Positions 12,754-26,874 of a DNA stretch of 64,000 nt are shown piece after piece; the stretch's first letter is position 1; each line of letters begins with the position of its first letter. The notes under the pieces were generated by a model that saw nothing but the letters and a program-made list of their open reading frames with translations, was not told the origin of the DNA and searched no databases. This stretch comes from Chondrilla cf. caribensis (lineage: Eukaryota > Porifera > Demospongiae > Chondrillida > Chondrillidae), in contig OZ026548.1 in NCBI GenBank assembly GCA_964020155.1, positions 6,232,397 through 6,296,396 of the forward strand, written 5' to 3'. A program made the position numbers and the translations under genes.

Positions 12754-14285
12754 CGCACAATTACACTGTTTTACCATTTCCAAGGACGGTAACATCTATT
12801 GCTTTAGTCCATTTTCCCTTCGTGACAACTTCAACTTTGCTTGCAAAACAGTTGCCTTGGAAGCACGATAATGGAATTGGCAATGACTCCGCCTCTTCAT
12901 ACGTTTGCCCAGAAAATATGAAGACCTTCCAAAGTGGCAAAAAACTATCTTTATTTGGAGTGTTGTCATCGACTTGATCACCGACATGGTTGGGGGACAT
13001 CGGAAAGGCAAAAGTGATACCAGGCCAACTGAGGAGGTGGCACCTCAACTTCTGGTCATAAACTGCATGTGCATAAGGAGACAGACAATCAGTAGAACAG
13101 CTCACAGGGTGTTCTACCGGCTGTTTGAAAAGCTGGATGCAATGGATACTAGACTAGTCATACAGACCAGTGGTATATGGTTGTCTAGACTACCTGGACA
13201 GTAGTCATTACAACCTATAAAGATACCTGGCTTCTTATAAACAGCTCCAAAAGTGCCTTCAATTTGTGAATAAGTGGGAGGAGTTTGAGCACTACTGAAC
13301 TCATTGCTGCAGTACTTGAGCACCACCTTGGACAAGTTGTATATCTCGATCAGCTGATGAAAGAGAAGGAAATAGGGTCATATGAGCTTCATGGATCTGT
13401 AAGAGAAAGGCCACACCCCTAGAGGATAACACATCCGGAGGACCACACCCCTGGAGGACCACACCCCTGGAGCATCACACCCCTGGAGGACCACACCCCT
13501 GGAGGACCACACCTCTGGAAGACTGCACCTCTGGAAGACCACACCCCTGGAAGACTGCAACCCTGAAGAATATCACATATGCATAAGGCAACATTGGTAG
13601 AACCAAATAACATGGCAGATTACAAGAGATTATGTACTGGAATGGAGTTGGGCCACAGTGATCCAGAAAGACTGCAGATACAACCAAACACACAGCAGTA
13701 CAAGGCAGACACACACTGTGAGCAAATACCATTTAACAGTACAGCCATATGACGTACACACATATGACCACATTCACACACACACACACACACCTTCAGA
13801 CGCTGTGTTCTATGGTCAAACTTGAGCAAGATGCCCTGTTCCTTGAGGTCTACTTCAATATTGGATTCCAGGGGTCTCTTCTGGCAAAAGTTAACACTAA
13901 TGTTCTTAACAAAGTGAAGTTTTATTTTCAGTATCTGAATTGCATGAAGGAGAGGCATTCCTGTGGGAACCAAAGACATTACATGGAATCAGTATTATGG
14001 ACCAGCTCCTCACAAAGACCACCTGCCCAAGTGACCACTCTTGAACTATTCGATGCATACTCTTAAGTACACCGATACACCACTATATGAAGAACACCTT
14101 TCTAAAGAGAGTACATTTCATTATCACCCGTGGTGGTCTTCATGGACAGGTTCCACTGTAACTATGATTCATTACAAATTATTCGAACACTAGACAAGTT
14201 CAGGACTATTTACTAGGTAGTTACCTAGAGCAAACTCCCAGCTACCAGTTCCGACCGATTTCTCGGGCTTTACGTCCAGTTCCAT
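11427..14285 (-). CDS. PHAF1: PHAF1 (C16orf70 / UPF0183) homolog
   Basis: A phagophore-associated factor of the UPF0183 family, linked in vertebrates to autophagosome membranes. The first exon starts at 14285 with MELDVKPEKSVGTGSWEFAL, matching the family's N-terminus. Later exons give LKFDHRTQRLK, VVLKYCSNEF, PPTYSQIEGTFG, PGITFAFP, a PLSCFQGN segment and KYKQMVSEHSDYFFNYF. HTNYPGHYNF follows, then VVVPFGSSQC and NLIFEV, and finally VMDNGHIASVTIF with a stop at 11427. Each block has a clear counterpart in human C16orf70 in the same order. Introns are rich in CA arrays and a 17-bp minisatellite. It lies 189 bp downstream of UQCR10 on the same strand and converges with the F-box gene. Confidence 0.92.
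12580..12750. repeat. CA microsatellite in PHAF1 intron
   Basis: About 170 bp of CA broken by atgaacgcatgc near 12655, so two adjoining arrays. The sense strand of PHAF1 reads TG. Confidence 0.95.
13425..13562. repeat. 17-bp minisatellite in PHAF1 intron
   Basis: About eight copies of ggaggaccacacccctg, with variants such as ggaagactgcacctctg. Confidence 0.85.
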
Positions 14286-14474
14286 AACTCCTGTGTTACT
14301 GGACCTATTCGATATAATTCCTTGAGATTCTTCTTACGTAAGACTAGTAAACATTGCGCAATCCTTCAGACGAATAACACATGACGAAATACACTGACTG
14401 GTAACTGTACACACGACTGCCATAATCAATAATGTTAATACAAGTTTGAAATGTTGTAGTCTTCTAGGCTACGT

Positions 14475-14716
14475 TTAGTTTTCAATCCTCTCTTGAAGGT
14501 CTTTCCATAATTTCTGGGCAAAAGATAGTGACATTATCAAGAAGTCCAACAAACAATACAATGAAACACACTTACTCCTTTGTTCATTCTTTCCCATAGT
14601 CTATCGGCACCTTGATCGAATGCCCTCTCAAATAACACGGCTCCTATAACTATAGTAGCGAAGAACGTCGAAGTTCTCCTGAAGAACATATTGTAAAGTG
14701 TTCTACCTACTGCCAT
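14475..14716 (-). CDS. UQCR10: Cytochrome b-c1 complex subunit 9 (UQCR10/QCR9)
   Basis: A small single-membrane-span subunit of respiratory complex III in the mitochondrial inner membrane. Two exons encode 59 residues, against 63 in human. The first gives MAVGRTLYNMFFRRTSTFF, the transmembrane stretch ATIVIGAVLFERAF and DQGADRLWERMNKG before a gtaagt donor. The second gives KLWKDLQERIEN and the stop at 14475. The FRRTSTF and FERAFDQGAD motifs and the K-L-W-K start of the last exon are diagnostic. The start codon is 79 bp from that of TIMM22 on the other strand, pairing two mitochondrial inner-membrane proteins on one promoter. Confidence 0.95.
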
Positions 14717-14795
14717 TTTGTTGCTAGACTCGTCACGTGATGTAAATTATTGTAACCCGAGAGTCAAATTTCGTCCCGTACGCGAGGTGGACGCC
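14717..14795. promoter_or_regulatory. Bidirectional promoter between UQCR10 and TIMM22
   Basis: 79 bp separate the divergent start codons of two nuclear genes for mitochondrial inner-membrane proteins. No TATA box is seen. A cgtcacgtgatg motif (E-box/CREB-like core cacgtg) lies inside the interval. Confidence 0.6.
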
Positions 14796-15907
14796 ATGCA
14801 AAGCAAAGATGGGTCAACAGAGAACGTGGGAACACTGGTCAATCGGATGAGGACAGGTGTTTTATCAAACGGAGAGCAGTACAAACCCTTCTTGTGGCTG
14901 TACATGACTGGGTCGAAACCCAAACTAAAGGAGGAAATGAGAGTTGAGAGGTTTATGGAAAGTTGTACTTTTAAGACTGGAATTAGCTGTGTAGGAGGTA
15001 CGTGCGTGTGGTAGCAATGCTCGTGTTAGCCTTGAAGTGTATATTCTACTGTTCCTTCAGGTTTTGCTCTCGGGGGAGCATTTGGTCTCTTTACAGCTGG
15101 TCTAGACCCTGCCATCACGGGGGATACCCTCCAAGGGCCAAAAATGACTGGTAGAGAAGTCATGAGGGAGATTGGTCAGAGGGGGATGTCCATGGCTAAA
15201 AACTTTGCCATTGTAGGAGCACTATTTGCTGGAACAGAATGTTTATTGGAATCTGTATGTTTTACCAAAGGCAGTAATAACTGATAGTTTTTTGTCTTGT
15301 TCATTCACCTACACATGCGACTGTGTATTGAAGTTGATAATTATGTTTCCTGTGGGTGTGTTTGCGTATTCAGTTGTGTCCATACATTTGTATACAAACT
15401 GCTGAAGTGTCCCCATCAGTGTGTGTGTGTGTGTGTGTTGTCCTGAAGTGTCCCCATCAGTGTGTGTGTGTTGTACTTCCCCTCTCTTCCAGTATAGAGG
15501 TAAATCAGGGATGTCCAACAGTGTCATGGCAGGTGGGATAGCAGGGGGACTCCTAGGACTGCGAGGTGCGCGTACTCACCAGCATGGGGCTCACACTGTG
15601 TACTGAGCACATGTGGATCACCTCTCGTTAAATATGTAAATTTATGATGACATCAGCGTATAAAAAAAGTGTCATTTTTAGGGTCTTATCTGGTCCAACC
15701 ACTGCTACAGACCTGTATTGCACCATCATTTTCACCCCCTACCCCCTACACTAGCCTACATAAATCATACATTGGGCTTGTTAATCCAACTGCTGTTATA
15801 AAGTGTTGTGTGATCTCTCACATCCAGCTGGTATCAAGGCGGCAATCGCTGGTGGACTAGCATTTGCAGCTTTCTCTGTTGTCATTGACTACTTCCTCAG
15901 AAGATGA
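14796..15907 (+). CDS. TIMM22: Mitochondrial import inner membrane translocase subunit Tim22
   Basis: Tim22 is the channel-forming core of the TIM22 complex that inserts carrier proteins into the mitochondrial inner membrane. The ATG at 14796 is the first in frame. Four exons are joined in phase, with the first ending at ESCTFKTGISCVG. The second encodes GFALGGAFGLFTAGLDP, then MREIGQRGMSMAKNFAIVGA and LFAGTECLLES. The third encodes YRGKSGMSNSVMAGGIAGG, and the last GIKAAIAGGLAFAAFSVVID and YFLRR. The glycine-rich transmembrane helices and the two conserved cysteines (in the SCVG and GTECLLES motifs) are present. Length, at about 180 residues, is close to the family's usual size. It converges with HPS4, with 188 bp between stops. 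Confidence 0.95.
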
Positions 15908-16095
15908 TGCCGTTATTCCCACCACATGTACAGTTTTATCTCTCATTTTTTTATTGTATTAAGTTCAAATATTATTCAACAACTGGGTCTTAATACATCA
16001 ATCATTGTTCATTTTAAAAGATTATACATTTCAAAATTAATAGTAATGCTATATTATATGGCTGATATCGAGAATAATGAGTCTAAATTGTTTTA

Positions 16096-19000
16096 TCATA
16101 AAAAAGGGTACTTATTTTTGTTGTCTTGTTGATGAAGTATATGAGCACATTCCTCGGGAAGGCTGTGAAACAAAAGTGCGGAATCAACTTTAGTGCCGGA
16201 AATGAATTTCTGAAAGAGTTTCTTCTCCGGCTGAAGGTAGGCCTCGTGGCTGCCGACGTGTTGACCAAACATCTTACAGTGCGTCTTTGTGAGCGTGCAC
16301 TGGACGAGGTTGGGGTCCATGGAGAACTCCGTGTGCATTAGTTTGGCACACTGGCGTTGGAAGTAGGTGGTCTCATCTGGACATCCTGCAAAGGGTACAA
16401 CGAGGTAGTGACCAACAATGACCTGTGACACACCAGACCAGCTCACTTTCAATCCGTGCTTGAATGCTGTTAAAGGATATTGTGACTCCGCCCACCTTCT
16501 GGACAACAAAACAAACAACACATATACGGATTAACGAGTATTCACTGGATTCTCCAGCAATTCGACAGTAGTGGATATTGTGGTGATGGGTACACTGACG
16601 AACGAAGTTGTTCTGATGGTGCATATACCAGCAAGACTGCACTTGTCCAATGTGTGTGCACTAGTGATCGAGTGGAGTCATTGTGGTGCACAAGGTCAAG
16701 ACTCACTTCGGATGATGTGGAGTCTTCTCCAGCACTGGTCATCTTTATGGTGGCATTAATGTCGTTCAGACACGTGAACATCTCCTTCCACTAAACCAGT
16801 AGAAGACTCAAGGTAATTTGAAAATAATTAACAGAGAGTAACCATCACAAACCATTTTGGCTATGTCTTCAATGTTTGTGGCTAATTGATTGTTGCCTAG
16901 CAACACAATAGACGTTTGAAGGCATTTTAATACCACAATACAACACTGTTCTAATTGAGGCCCATCATCCTCCGGCATCTAATGGAAGCAAAAGCCAGTT
17001 AGTTCGAACCATCCATCACTGAACATTGCAAGTCATGCACACACACCTGGGGAGTTTCTGAGTTTGGCGAATCAATGCTATTTGAGAATGTGGATAAACC
17101 TACATTCTTCGACTCAGACACACCCTCTGTTGGCTCAACACCAGACACACCCTCTGTTGGCTCAACACCGGACACACCCTCTGTTGGCTGAACACCAGAC
17201 ACACCCTCTGTCGGCTCAACACCAGACACACCTTCTATTGGCTTAACACCAGACACACCCTTTGTTGGCTCAACACCGGACACACCCTCTGTTGGCTCAA
17301 CACTAAACACACCTTCTTTCGACACAACACCAGACACACCCTCTGTTGGCTCAACACCAGACACACCCTCTGTTGGCTCCCTCTCAGACATATCACGGTC
17401 CATGTCGTACTGCTGAGCTGCTGCAAACAGTTTCTCACTGCTCATCGCCACTTCACCTGCTCTACCAACTATGGAATGGGATGGGGTCCTGAAGGGAGGG
17501 TCTTCCCCTGAAGTGTTGCCATTGGTTACTTCACTTTCTTTTGTTGTGCCTGTTTTCGCTTTAGGGTCAACTCCTCCAAAAAGTTTACCATCAACTGGTT
17601 TTACTGTGGTAACATAAAGCCCTTCTTTCACAGATTGAACTGGAGTTACGAACAATTGTCTTTCAACTGAAAGAGGAGATTGGTCCATGGAACTAGAGGG
17701 GTTGGGTGACTGATGAATTGGGTGGACAGAGTGCCCAGCTATGTCTACTGGACAACTAGATATGCGTATAGCAACAGCAGTGTCCTTTCCATCTTTCCGT
17801 GATGTAGGAAGCACCGGGGAATCCCCTTTCATTCCTGGCACTGTAATGCTTTGCTTTGCAGGGCCTCTCCTTCCAGTGACCGCACTACCCTTCGGCGTTG
17901 CATGAATCACCTTGTACAGGGGAGTGGGTGGGGGGTCTTTCGAGGGGCTGTCTTTTTTCACACTACCACTTCTGTGTTTCCGCCTTGTGCGGGTACTAGA
18001 AAGCACATCGGAAGCCGGCAGGCCTGAAGACAACATTAGCCTTCTGTACATTTGTGGTAAAATAGATGTGTGAGTGTTTTCGATGGTGGAGAGCTCCTCT
18101 TTTGTTAGGTAAACAAAGAACATCTGACCAACAGGCAGTTGGTGGTCTGTGTGGAGAGAAGGGGCAAGGAAGAGGGTCAATCACACACCACAACACCTCA
18201 AGCACAAGCAGCACACACCACAACACCTCAAGCACAAGCAGCACACACCACAACACCACAAGTACAATCAGCACACACCACAACACCACAAGCACAAGCA
18301 GCACACACCACAACACCACAAGCACAAGCAGCACACACCACAACACCACAAGCACAAGCAGCACACACCACAACACCTCAAGCACAAGCAGCACACACCA
18401 CAACACCACAAGCACAAGCAGCACACACCACAACACCACAAGCACAAGCAGCACACACCACAACACCACAAGCACAAGCAGCACACACCACAACACCACA
18501 AGCACAAGCAGCACACACCACAACACCACAAGCACAAGCAGCACACACCACAACACCACAAGCACAAGCAGCACACACCACAACACCTCAAGCACAAGCA
18601 GCACACACCACAACACCACAAGCACAAGCAGCACCCACCATCCTTCAGTGCAGAGTGGAGGTTGCTGAGAAAGTCCTCGTTCTCTGCCAGGATCAGAACT
18701 TTGTGGCAAATATTTTGAGGAAGATGACTGCATATCACCCTAGTAAATACACAAAATAAAAACAGGCATGTATAGAAAACATCAGCATCAAAAACTGCAT
18801 ACACATACAATTTTCCATCATAAATTAAGGAAAAATTATAACCCTGGTAATATCCCCAGGGGAATACCCATAATCATGCCTTACCTGTCATTATATAGGA
18901 CACATCCACCAAAGATGCCCAGGGACCTCTTACACCACTGTAACAGCTGAGATGACTTCAGAAAGAGAGAAGACTCGATCTGCAATGGACAAAGCAGAAG

Positions 19001-20207
19001 AAAGGGCAGCTAGCCAACTAGGTGTCATGGAGAAAGGGAGGGTAGCCAACTAGGTGTCCTGTACAATAAATACATGTGTATGGCTATTCTTTACTTATAG
19101 TTGTGTTTTATCAGCGCTCATCATTAGCTGTACATCTTCCCCCCCAATCAAGCACAGGTTCTGGATACCATGCGTGATGCAATGCTCCTTACTCCAGCTC
19201 CTTCTCCTCACCTTGCCACCGGTGGTGCTGAAGTAAGGGATGTGCTGGAAGGCACTGGACATGTGGGACTGCTTCCTCATAAGAACAAAGTGCATGTAGA
19301 AGGGCATCACTCTCTTCAACAGGAGACACAGCACATTCCAGTCCTCGTTACATGACTGCAGAACAGAAATGGACAACGTACTGTCTGTGGTTGAGTGCAC
19401 ACAAGTCAGCTACACATGGAAGTGGATAATAACAAGATGAAGAGAAACTATTGTTCTTGAGTGCTTAAGATAGTAATAGCAGCCCCAGGGTTAAAGGCTC
19501 TCTGAATTAAATAAGACTTTGTGACTATTGTTTATCGAAAAACACAAGGAATTTCCCTTGTATCACACATCAGTCATGTTGGAGAGCCCGTTTTCCCTGT
19601 GCTCTGCCCTTGAGGAACACAGGGACAATACAACACACAAGGACTGCGACATGACCACACTGACAGACCTCAAGAAGGTGTTCCGGGGAATGGTGGTAAA
19701 ACACAAAGAAGTCGTGAAGTTCCTCCAATAGCCTGAGAGTGTAGGGAGGGTTCTCCAAGGTACGGCTGTGCATGGCCTACCAGGACGTAAGAAAACAAGT
19801 GCATTACAATGACAAGAGCAAGAAACAGGCATACACGTGCAATGTACAGAGTTTGGGCAGGCATACACGTACAATGTACAGAATATGGGCAGGCATACAC
19901 GTACAATGATGAATCTTCTGCCAAGTGTCTTGACAGCATAGCCTCTATTCTGGGTCTGGACAAATTTCGGATGTGTTCCCGGGAAATTTGACATAATTTT
20001 GTACGTTCCACTGATTTGTCCACACAGGAATATTTTACTGTCATCCTCTAACTCGGGAGATGGGTAGTAGAAGGCTATAGAGTCTTTAAAATCGTCCTCT
20101 TCTTTCTGAGCCTTAAAAGGATCCACAATGAAGACAACACGGTCATAATACGCCTTCCTTTTTCCTTCTTTAGAAGGATTTCTTTGCTGTTCTCCGTCCG
20201 TCTGCAT
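16096..20207 (-). CDS. HPS4: HPS4-like BLOC-3 complex subunit
   Basis: HPS4 pairs with HPS1 in BLOC-3, the guanine exchange factor for Rab32/38 in the biogenesis of lysosome-related organelles. The first exon starts at 20207 and has the longin-domain features RVVFIVDPFKAQ, DSIAFYYPSPEL and IFLCGQISGTYKIMS. A later exon has RLLEELHDFFVFYHH, matching the family's F-L-D-Q-L-x-x-F-F-x-F-Y segment. Exons at 18.6-18.7 kb give ICHKVLILAENEDF, and the long exon begins HTDHQLPVGQMFFVYLTKEE. The C-terminus has YFQRQCAKLMHTEFSMDP, resembling the conserved L-M-H-S-E-F motif, and stops at 16096. The long exon carries a 27-bp in-frame repeat encoding about eleven EPTEGVSGV units, which looks like recent low-complexity expansion. 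Vertebrate HPS4 is similarly poorly conserved in its middle. Confidence 0.82.
16527..16547. mobile_element. Solo end of the 178-bp TA-flanked MITE
   Basis: cggattaacgagtattcactg matches the right terminal repeat of the element at 22011-22186 (gcagattaaggagtattcactg) with few differences. It lies in an HPS4 intron, and no partner end is found nearby. Confidence 0.5.
17105..17390 (-). repeat. 27-bp coding repeat in HPS4
   Basis: About eleven tandem units of ggctcaacaccagacacacc plus ctctgtt on the plus strand encode EPTEGVSGV repeats in frame on the minus strand. Variants include SKEGVFSV and KPIEGVSGV. Unit length is a multiple of three, so copy-number change keeps the frame. Confidence 0.93.
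18182..18632. repeat. 30-bp minisatellite in HPS4 intron
   Basis: Fifteen near-identical copies of a unit starting cacacaccacaacaccacaa. The only common variants are cctcaag for ccacaag, and tacaatc in one copy. Because 30 is divisible by three, all frames stay open, giving long spurious reading frames on both strands. An acceptor (ctctccacacag) on one side and a donor on the other show it is intronic. Confidence 0.95.
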
Positions 20208-20374
20208 TGCTTACACGACCACTAGTTGCAGAGTAGCTTCGACAGGAATTGGAGATTCGACATTTTCCTTCCACGTGACCACCTCGATTATCGTCTACAA
20301 TGATAATATCATAGACTCTCTATACTACGTAACCAGTAGTATAGAGAGTCTATGATAATATTGCAGCGAGAAAA
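20208..20374. promoter_or_regulatory. Bidirectional promoter of HPS4 and the 20.4-kb gene, with a perfect hairpin
   Basis: The 167-bp start-to-start interval contains a 21-bp perfect inverted repeat, atcatagactctctatactac at 20308-20328 and its complement at 20336-20356, around a 7-bp loop. If the plus-strand transcript starts upstream of it, its 5' leader would fold into a strong stem-loop ending 18 bases before the start codon. Confidence 0.7.
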
Positions 20375-21237
20375 ATGGCCGCTTCACAATATGGTCAAGA
20401 GCAACAGGAATTAGACCCTGCTGCAGCTGTTATTAAATGCAAGGAACGCCTTAAGTCTTCTGACACTTGGGGAGAAGTGTGCCAAAGCGTAGACCTGTTA
20501 TTGTCCTCTCAACTGAGTGACGGACTGCAATCTTTTGAGAATTTAGATGAAGCAGAGAAGACGTCGTTGGTAATTAAAACTACAAATGAACTGGAAAGAA
20601 ACGGACAGCTCGAAGCAATGAAGGCAGAAGTGAGGCAGTCACTGAAGGAAAATCTTCGTCTTGGCCCAGGAGGTCATATGGCTTCTCACAGATCGGACCA
20701 AACAGATGATCACCCTGGACATCGCCAGCTGTCTGGGATGTGTCATTATTTGTTGTTGAAGTGGCCTCATTTGTCGCACAGACTTTCACGATGTGTACTG
20801 ACCATACTGCCCACCCACCTGCGTGTCTTCCTGTGGCATTACTGCCTGTCACTAAGCAGGTCCAATCACTCCAATGACCATCAGGGGACCCTAAACGGAG
20901 GGGATCATCCAGGGATTTCCCCCAACTCGTCAAAAATGGCTCAAATCTGTTCGCAACATCTCTCAGCTTCCCCGTTACTCTCTTTCATGTTGAACTGGAC
21001 ATCTGCTGTGAAAGTGATGGCATCTTCCCTCACCTCCTGGATGCAGCAGGAAGGTGAAGTGCTTGAGGACTATCAAGTACTTCTGGTTGTTCCCTTTGTA
21101 TGGGTCAATCTGAAGAGTATGCTTGACACCACATGGGAAGAAATTGAGAGGACCAACACACATCATTTTGTTATTTTCATGTACATTCAGTTTATGAAGA
21201 GTAGGCCTTGGTACATCCATGACCTGTCCATGCCAGT

Positions 21238-21323
<86 letters not shown>

Positions 21324-21333
21324 GTGCGTGTGT

Positions 21334-21403
<70 letters not shown>

Positions 21404-23256
21404 TATTGTGCATGCATAGGACATAACATGTCGGAGTCACAACCACATCTCCTCCTCCAGGTGTGTCACGATGCAACTACCAAGCTGGTTGGAGCAGTCA
21501 ACAGCCTGCTGATAGGGACTGATCCTGAGCTCCACTCCAGCCTCTGCAACTCACTCACTCTCACCGTGCAGGCCACAGGGGGATCCTCCTTGCAGTCTGA
21601 CGTGTTTGTTAGAGAATTTCGAGCCCTTCTTCATCCCCTGTTGAAGTGTTTCTTCGTTGGGGTTGTACCCATGGAGACTGTGTGTATGTTGCTGGACCAG
21701 CAGATACTCACAATGGTCTTTCCCAGCTACGACCCTCTTCCCTACTTTGTCACATCTATGCTGCTACTAGCTAGACGGGATTTGCTGAGATGCAGGAATG
21801 TGAGTATATGGTGTGCAACTTGGAGCGCTTGTGTCTTTCTGTCTGCTGTTGTTTGCTATTGTTTATTGTTGTTTCAACTACTAGTGTGTTTGTTCCTAGC
21901 CATCCCAGGTCAACACTGCATTTACTCAAGTGCTGGCACGACTCACTCCTCGTGTGCTTCTTGATAAGGTTTGTTCTCAAGTGTTGTACCATCAAGGGCT
22001 GATTATGGTACAGTGAACTCTTGTTAATCCGCCACCACTTTACCCGCCAAGCCTTTTTAATCCACCAAAATTTTTCAGTACCAATATAATGTACAAGTAC
22101 CAATGAATATCCAGTTAATCCGCCAAACTTGTTAATCCACCATATTATTGGAAAATGAATTGCGGCAGATTAAGGAGTATTCACTGGCTCACTCAACTAA
22201 TAAAATACACAAATACAGAAGGACTGATTCAAATAATTGTATTTGGAATTGATTTCCACCATACCTTGAAGACTTTTAAGTTTTTTTTGATAATTTTATG
22301 GAGTTAACGTATGTATTTTGTGTACTTCAGGTGAAGCATCACTATGGTAACCAAATGAGGAGTCATGTGAATATGTCTCACAAGATATCCGACAGTACTG
22401 TGGAGAGTTATCAACTGTGAGTTAAGGAATCCTTCAGGTATGATTTTGATGATAGCTGGAGCTGTTGTCTACCTTCAGACGATTTCAAGTCCATCGTTTG
22501 GAGGAGATGCTATTGATGAGGGATGCTGTTGCCATGCAACAAGACGTAGCAACTTTACCACACACTCCACCACACACCTCACCAAGTTCTCATCCGTCTG
22601 TGAGCACACGTACTTCAACACTGACACACCCAGTGACACACCCAGTGACACAAACGATAACGGAGCCATCTCCAAGTGTGCGATCATCAACCAGGACAGC
22701 TCAATCAGATCCCAGGCATCTGCCTTCAGTAGCTGGCGATAGTAGAAGAGAAACCGCTACCACACGGCACACAGTAGCAAGCCAGTCTCCCAATCAGCCA
22801 ACCAGATCATTCTCCAGACCACCTCACACCCTCTCCACCACCAGTAACCAACAAGCTCACAGGGATAGAGTACTGGCTTCTCAGCTACCAGCACAAGACA
22901 CCATTCATGAGGTAGACCCAGGTATTCCCGTACACACTCCAAGTGTAGTGGACACGCCTCCTGTTGTGGTGGCCACTCCCCCACTTCCACATTCACAGAC
23001 TCCATTAAGCCACTCTGCTGTATCTCTGGAAGTATTGGATGGTAACCATGACAACTCACTATCAAGGGTCAGAGTGCAGGACTTCTGGTTGCACATCCTC
23101 ACCCGCTTCTCGGATGCCGCTGATCTGCGTGAGTTGTTCACTGCTGCATATTGTGTATGTTTCATCAAGTCTGTCAACATTGTCCCCCCCCACCCTTTAG
23201 TGTTCAAAGGAACAGACGAAGAAGCTCAGGAACTCTCAACACTACTGAACTCATGA
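20375..23256 (+). CDS. Unassigned multi-exon protein, weakly TBC-like
   Basis: I do not recognise this family with confidence. The gene starts MAASQYGQEQQELDPAAAV at 20375, with an acidic helical N-terminus (SSDTWGEVCQSVDLLLSSQL). After introns, exons at 21.46-21.80 kb give VCHDATTKLVGAVNSLLIG, FVREFRALLHPLLKCFFVG, METVCMLLDQQILTMVFPSY and YFVTSMLLLARRDLLRCRN. Next come PSQVNTAFTQVLARLTP, a VKHHYGNQMRSHVNMSHK segment and RFQVHRLEEMLLMRDAVAM. A long Ser/Thr/Pro-rich linker follows, then VQDFWLHILTRFSDAADL and the stop at 23254-23256. The M-E-T-V-x-M-L-L-D and following hydrophobic helix pattern recalls the C-terminal half of TBC (Rab-GAP) domains, but no catalytic arginine or glutamine finger motif is seen. 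Reading of the exons between 20.65 and 21.2 kb is uncertain. Confidence 0.6.
21239..21400. repeat. TG microsatellite fused to a splice donor
   Basis: About 80 TG units follow directly from gtaagtgtgtgtg at 21237, so the intron's donor and the array are continuous. TG is on the sense strand of the gene. Confidence 0.93.
22011..22186. mobile_element. MITE, 176 bp, pogo/Tigger-like ends
   Basis: The left end cagtgaactcttgttaatcc and the right end gattaaggagtattcactg are inverted copies. A TA precedes the left end. The interior carries gtaccaatataatgtacaag. The same element occurs in opposite orientation at 47019-47196. It lies in an intron. The cagtg ends and TA target suggest a Tc1/mariner-pogo superfamily non-autonomous element. 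Confidence 0.8.
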
Positions 23257-23440
23257 CATCGTCTCCTTCAAGTTGATGAACCCTTGTACATATGCCTTGC
23301 ATGTTGTGTTGTGTGTACCCATTGCTATGATATCATTATTATTATTATTATCATTTATACACACTTGTGTACAGGTCCTTATTTGGGGTTTGCCTTAATG
23401 ACCCCACATATTCGAGTTCAACAGTCAGATCTCCTTTTCT

Positions 23441-23471
<31 letters not shown>

Positions 23472-24212
23472 GGTATAATCTGTTTCTATTTATGTTTTAT
23501 TATACAGAAAAAATATACAATTGTTAGGGGCTGTAGACCTTATAGTGACCCGCCCATGTTTGCTCACCATTCACAAGATCTCTCCACTGTGCATGTTGGT
23601 CATATATTATCATTTTGTCACATTTCCCAACCTGCACAATTTGAAAATAAGAGGTCAACCACTGGATAGCACATTTCCACAGGGACTGTGTACTTGGTTA
23701 TCCACGAGTGGAGGAGACACTCTAGCTGGGAGACCAGTCGCGAGTATGGCACACCACCATGACCTGTTGATTATTGCTTGTAAAATGTGCTACTTATAAT
23801 ACTTATGCTCGTATAGCCTAGCCGTTGCCATGGTTGCCAGACGTCTCGTGACAAAGTAGGAATCCGACGATTCCTTATACAGGTGATAATCATAAAGATA
23901 AGATTAAAAATTAATAATAATATATTAAAATTTGATAAATGATGTTCTCATACTTGTTAATGAAATATGTTAGCTTCCACCTCAGTTACCTCAATCATGG
24001 AGGGATCTGGAGATGGAGCAGACCTTGTACAGGAGAGCCATATTTAGGGTCTGGCTACGCAAGACTATTCGAGACGCAGGCCATTTAATTTTCTACATTA
24101 ATCGATTTTGATGTCCTCTTGATCTATATAGAGGATAGGTACGTGGTTAATCCGCGTACGTCTGGTGTAGAAACAGGATCATAACCACTGAATCCCCTCT
24201 CTTCAGCCGATC
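23257..24212. other. Intergenic stretch without a recognised gene
   Basis: It holds a short ATT run (23336-23350), an AT microsatellite (about 23446-23470), and the 5' flank of the Sel1-repeat gene. Short open frames at 23284-23799 show no family similarity I can see. Confidence 0.55.
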
Positions 24213-26698
<2,486 letters not shown>

Positions 26699-26874
26699 TC
26701 GATTTGATTATATTTAAATTTATAATAATTAACATTTCGTATAAAATTAATGATAACTTACTGTTACCACAATAGTTATATATTGACATGATATCACATA
26801 AATTCATTTTTATCATAAATAATCACATATTTCATGTATAAGTGATAAATTAAATTATTATGAATAATTCCACG

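Noticed and set aside
12529..12795. Open frames made of Cys-Val or Thr-His dipeptides at many TG/CA arrays
   Set aside because: They are translations of dinucleotide repeats and carry no coding signal.
18066..18810. Very long open frames on both strands (Thr/His-rich, Gln/Ala-rich or Cys/Leu-rich repeats)
   Set aside because: They come from a 30-bp minisatellite whose unit is a multiple of three, so all frames stay open. Splice sites place it in an HPS4 intron.
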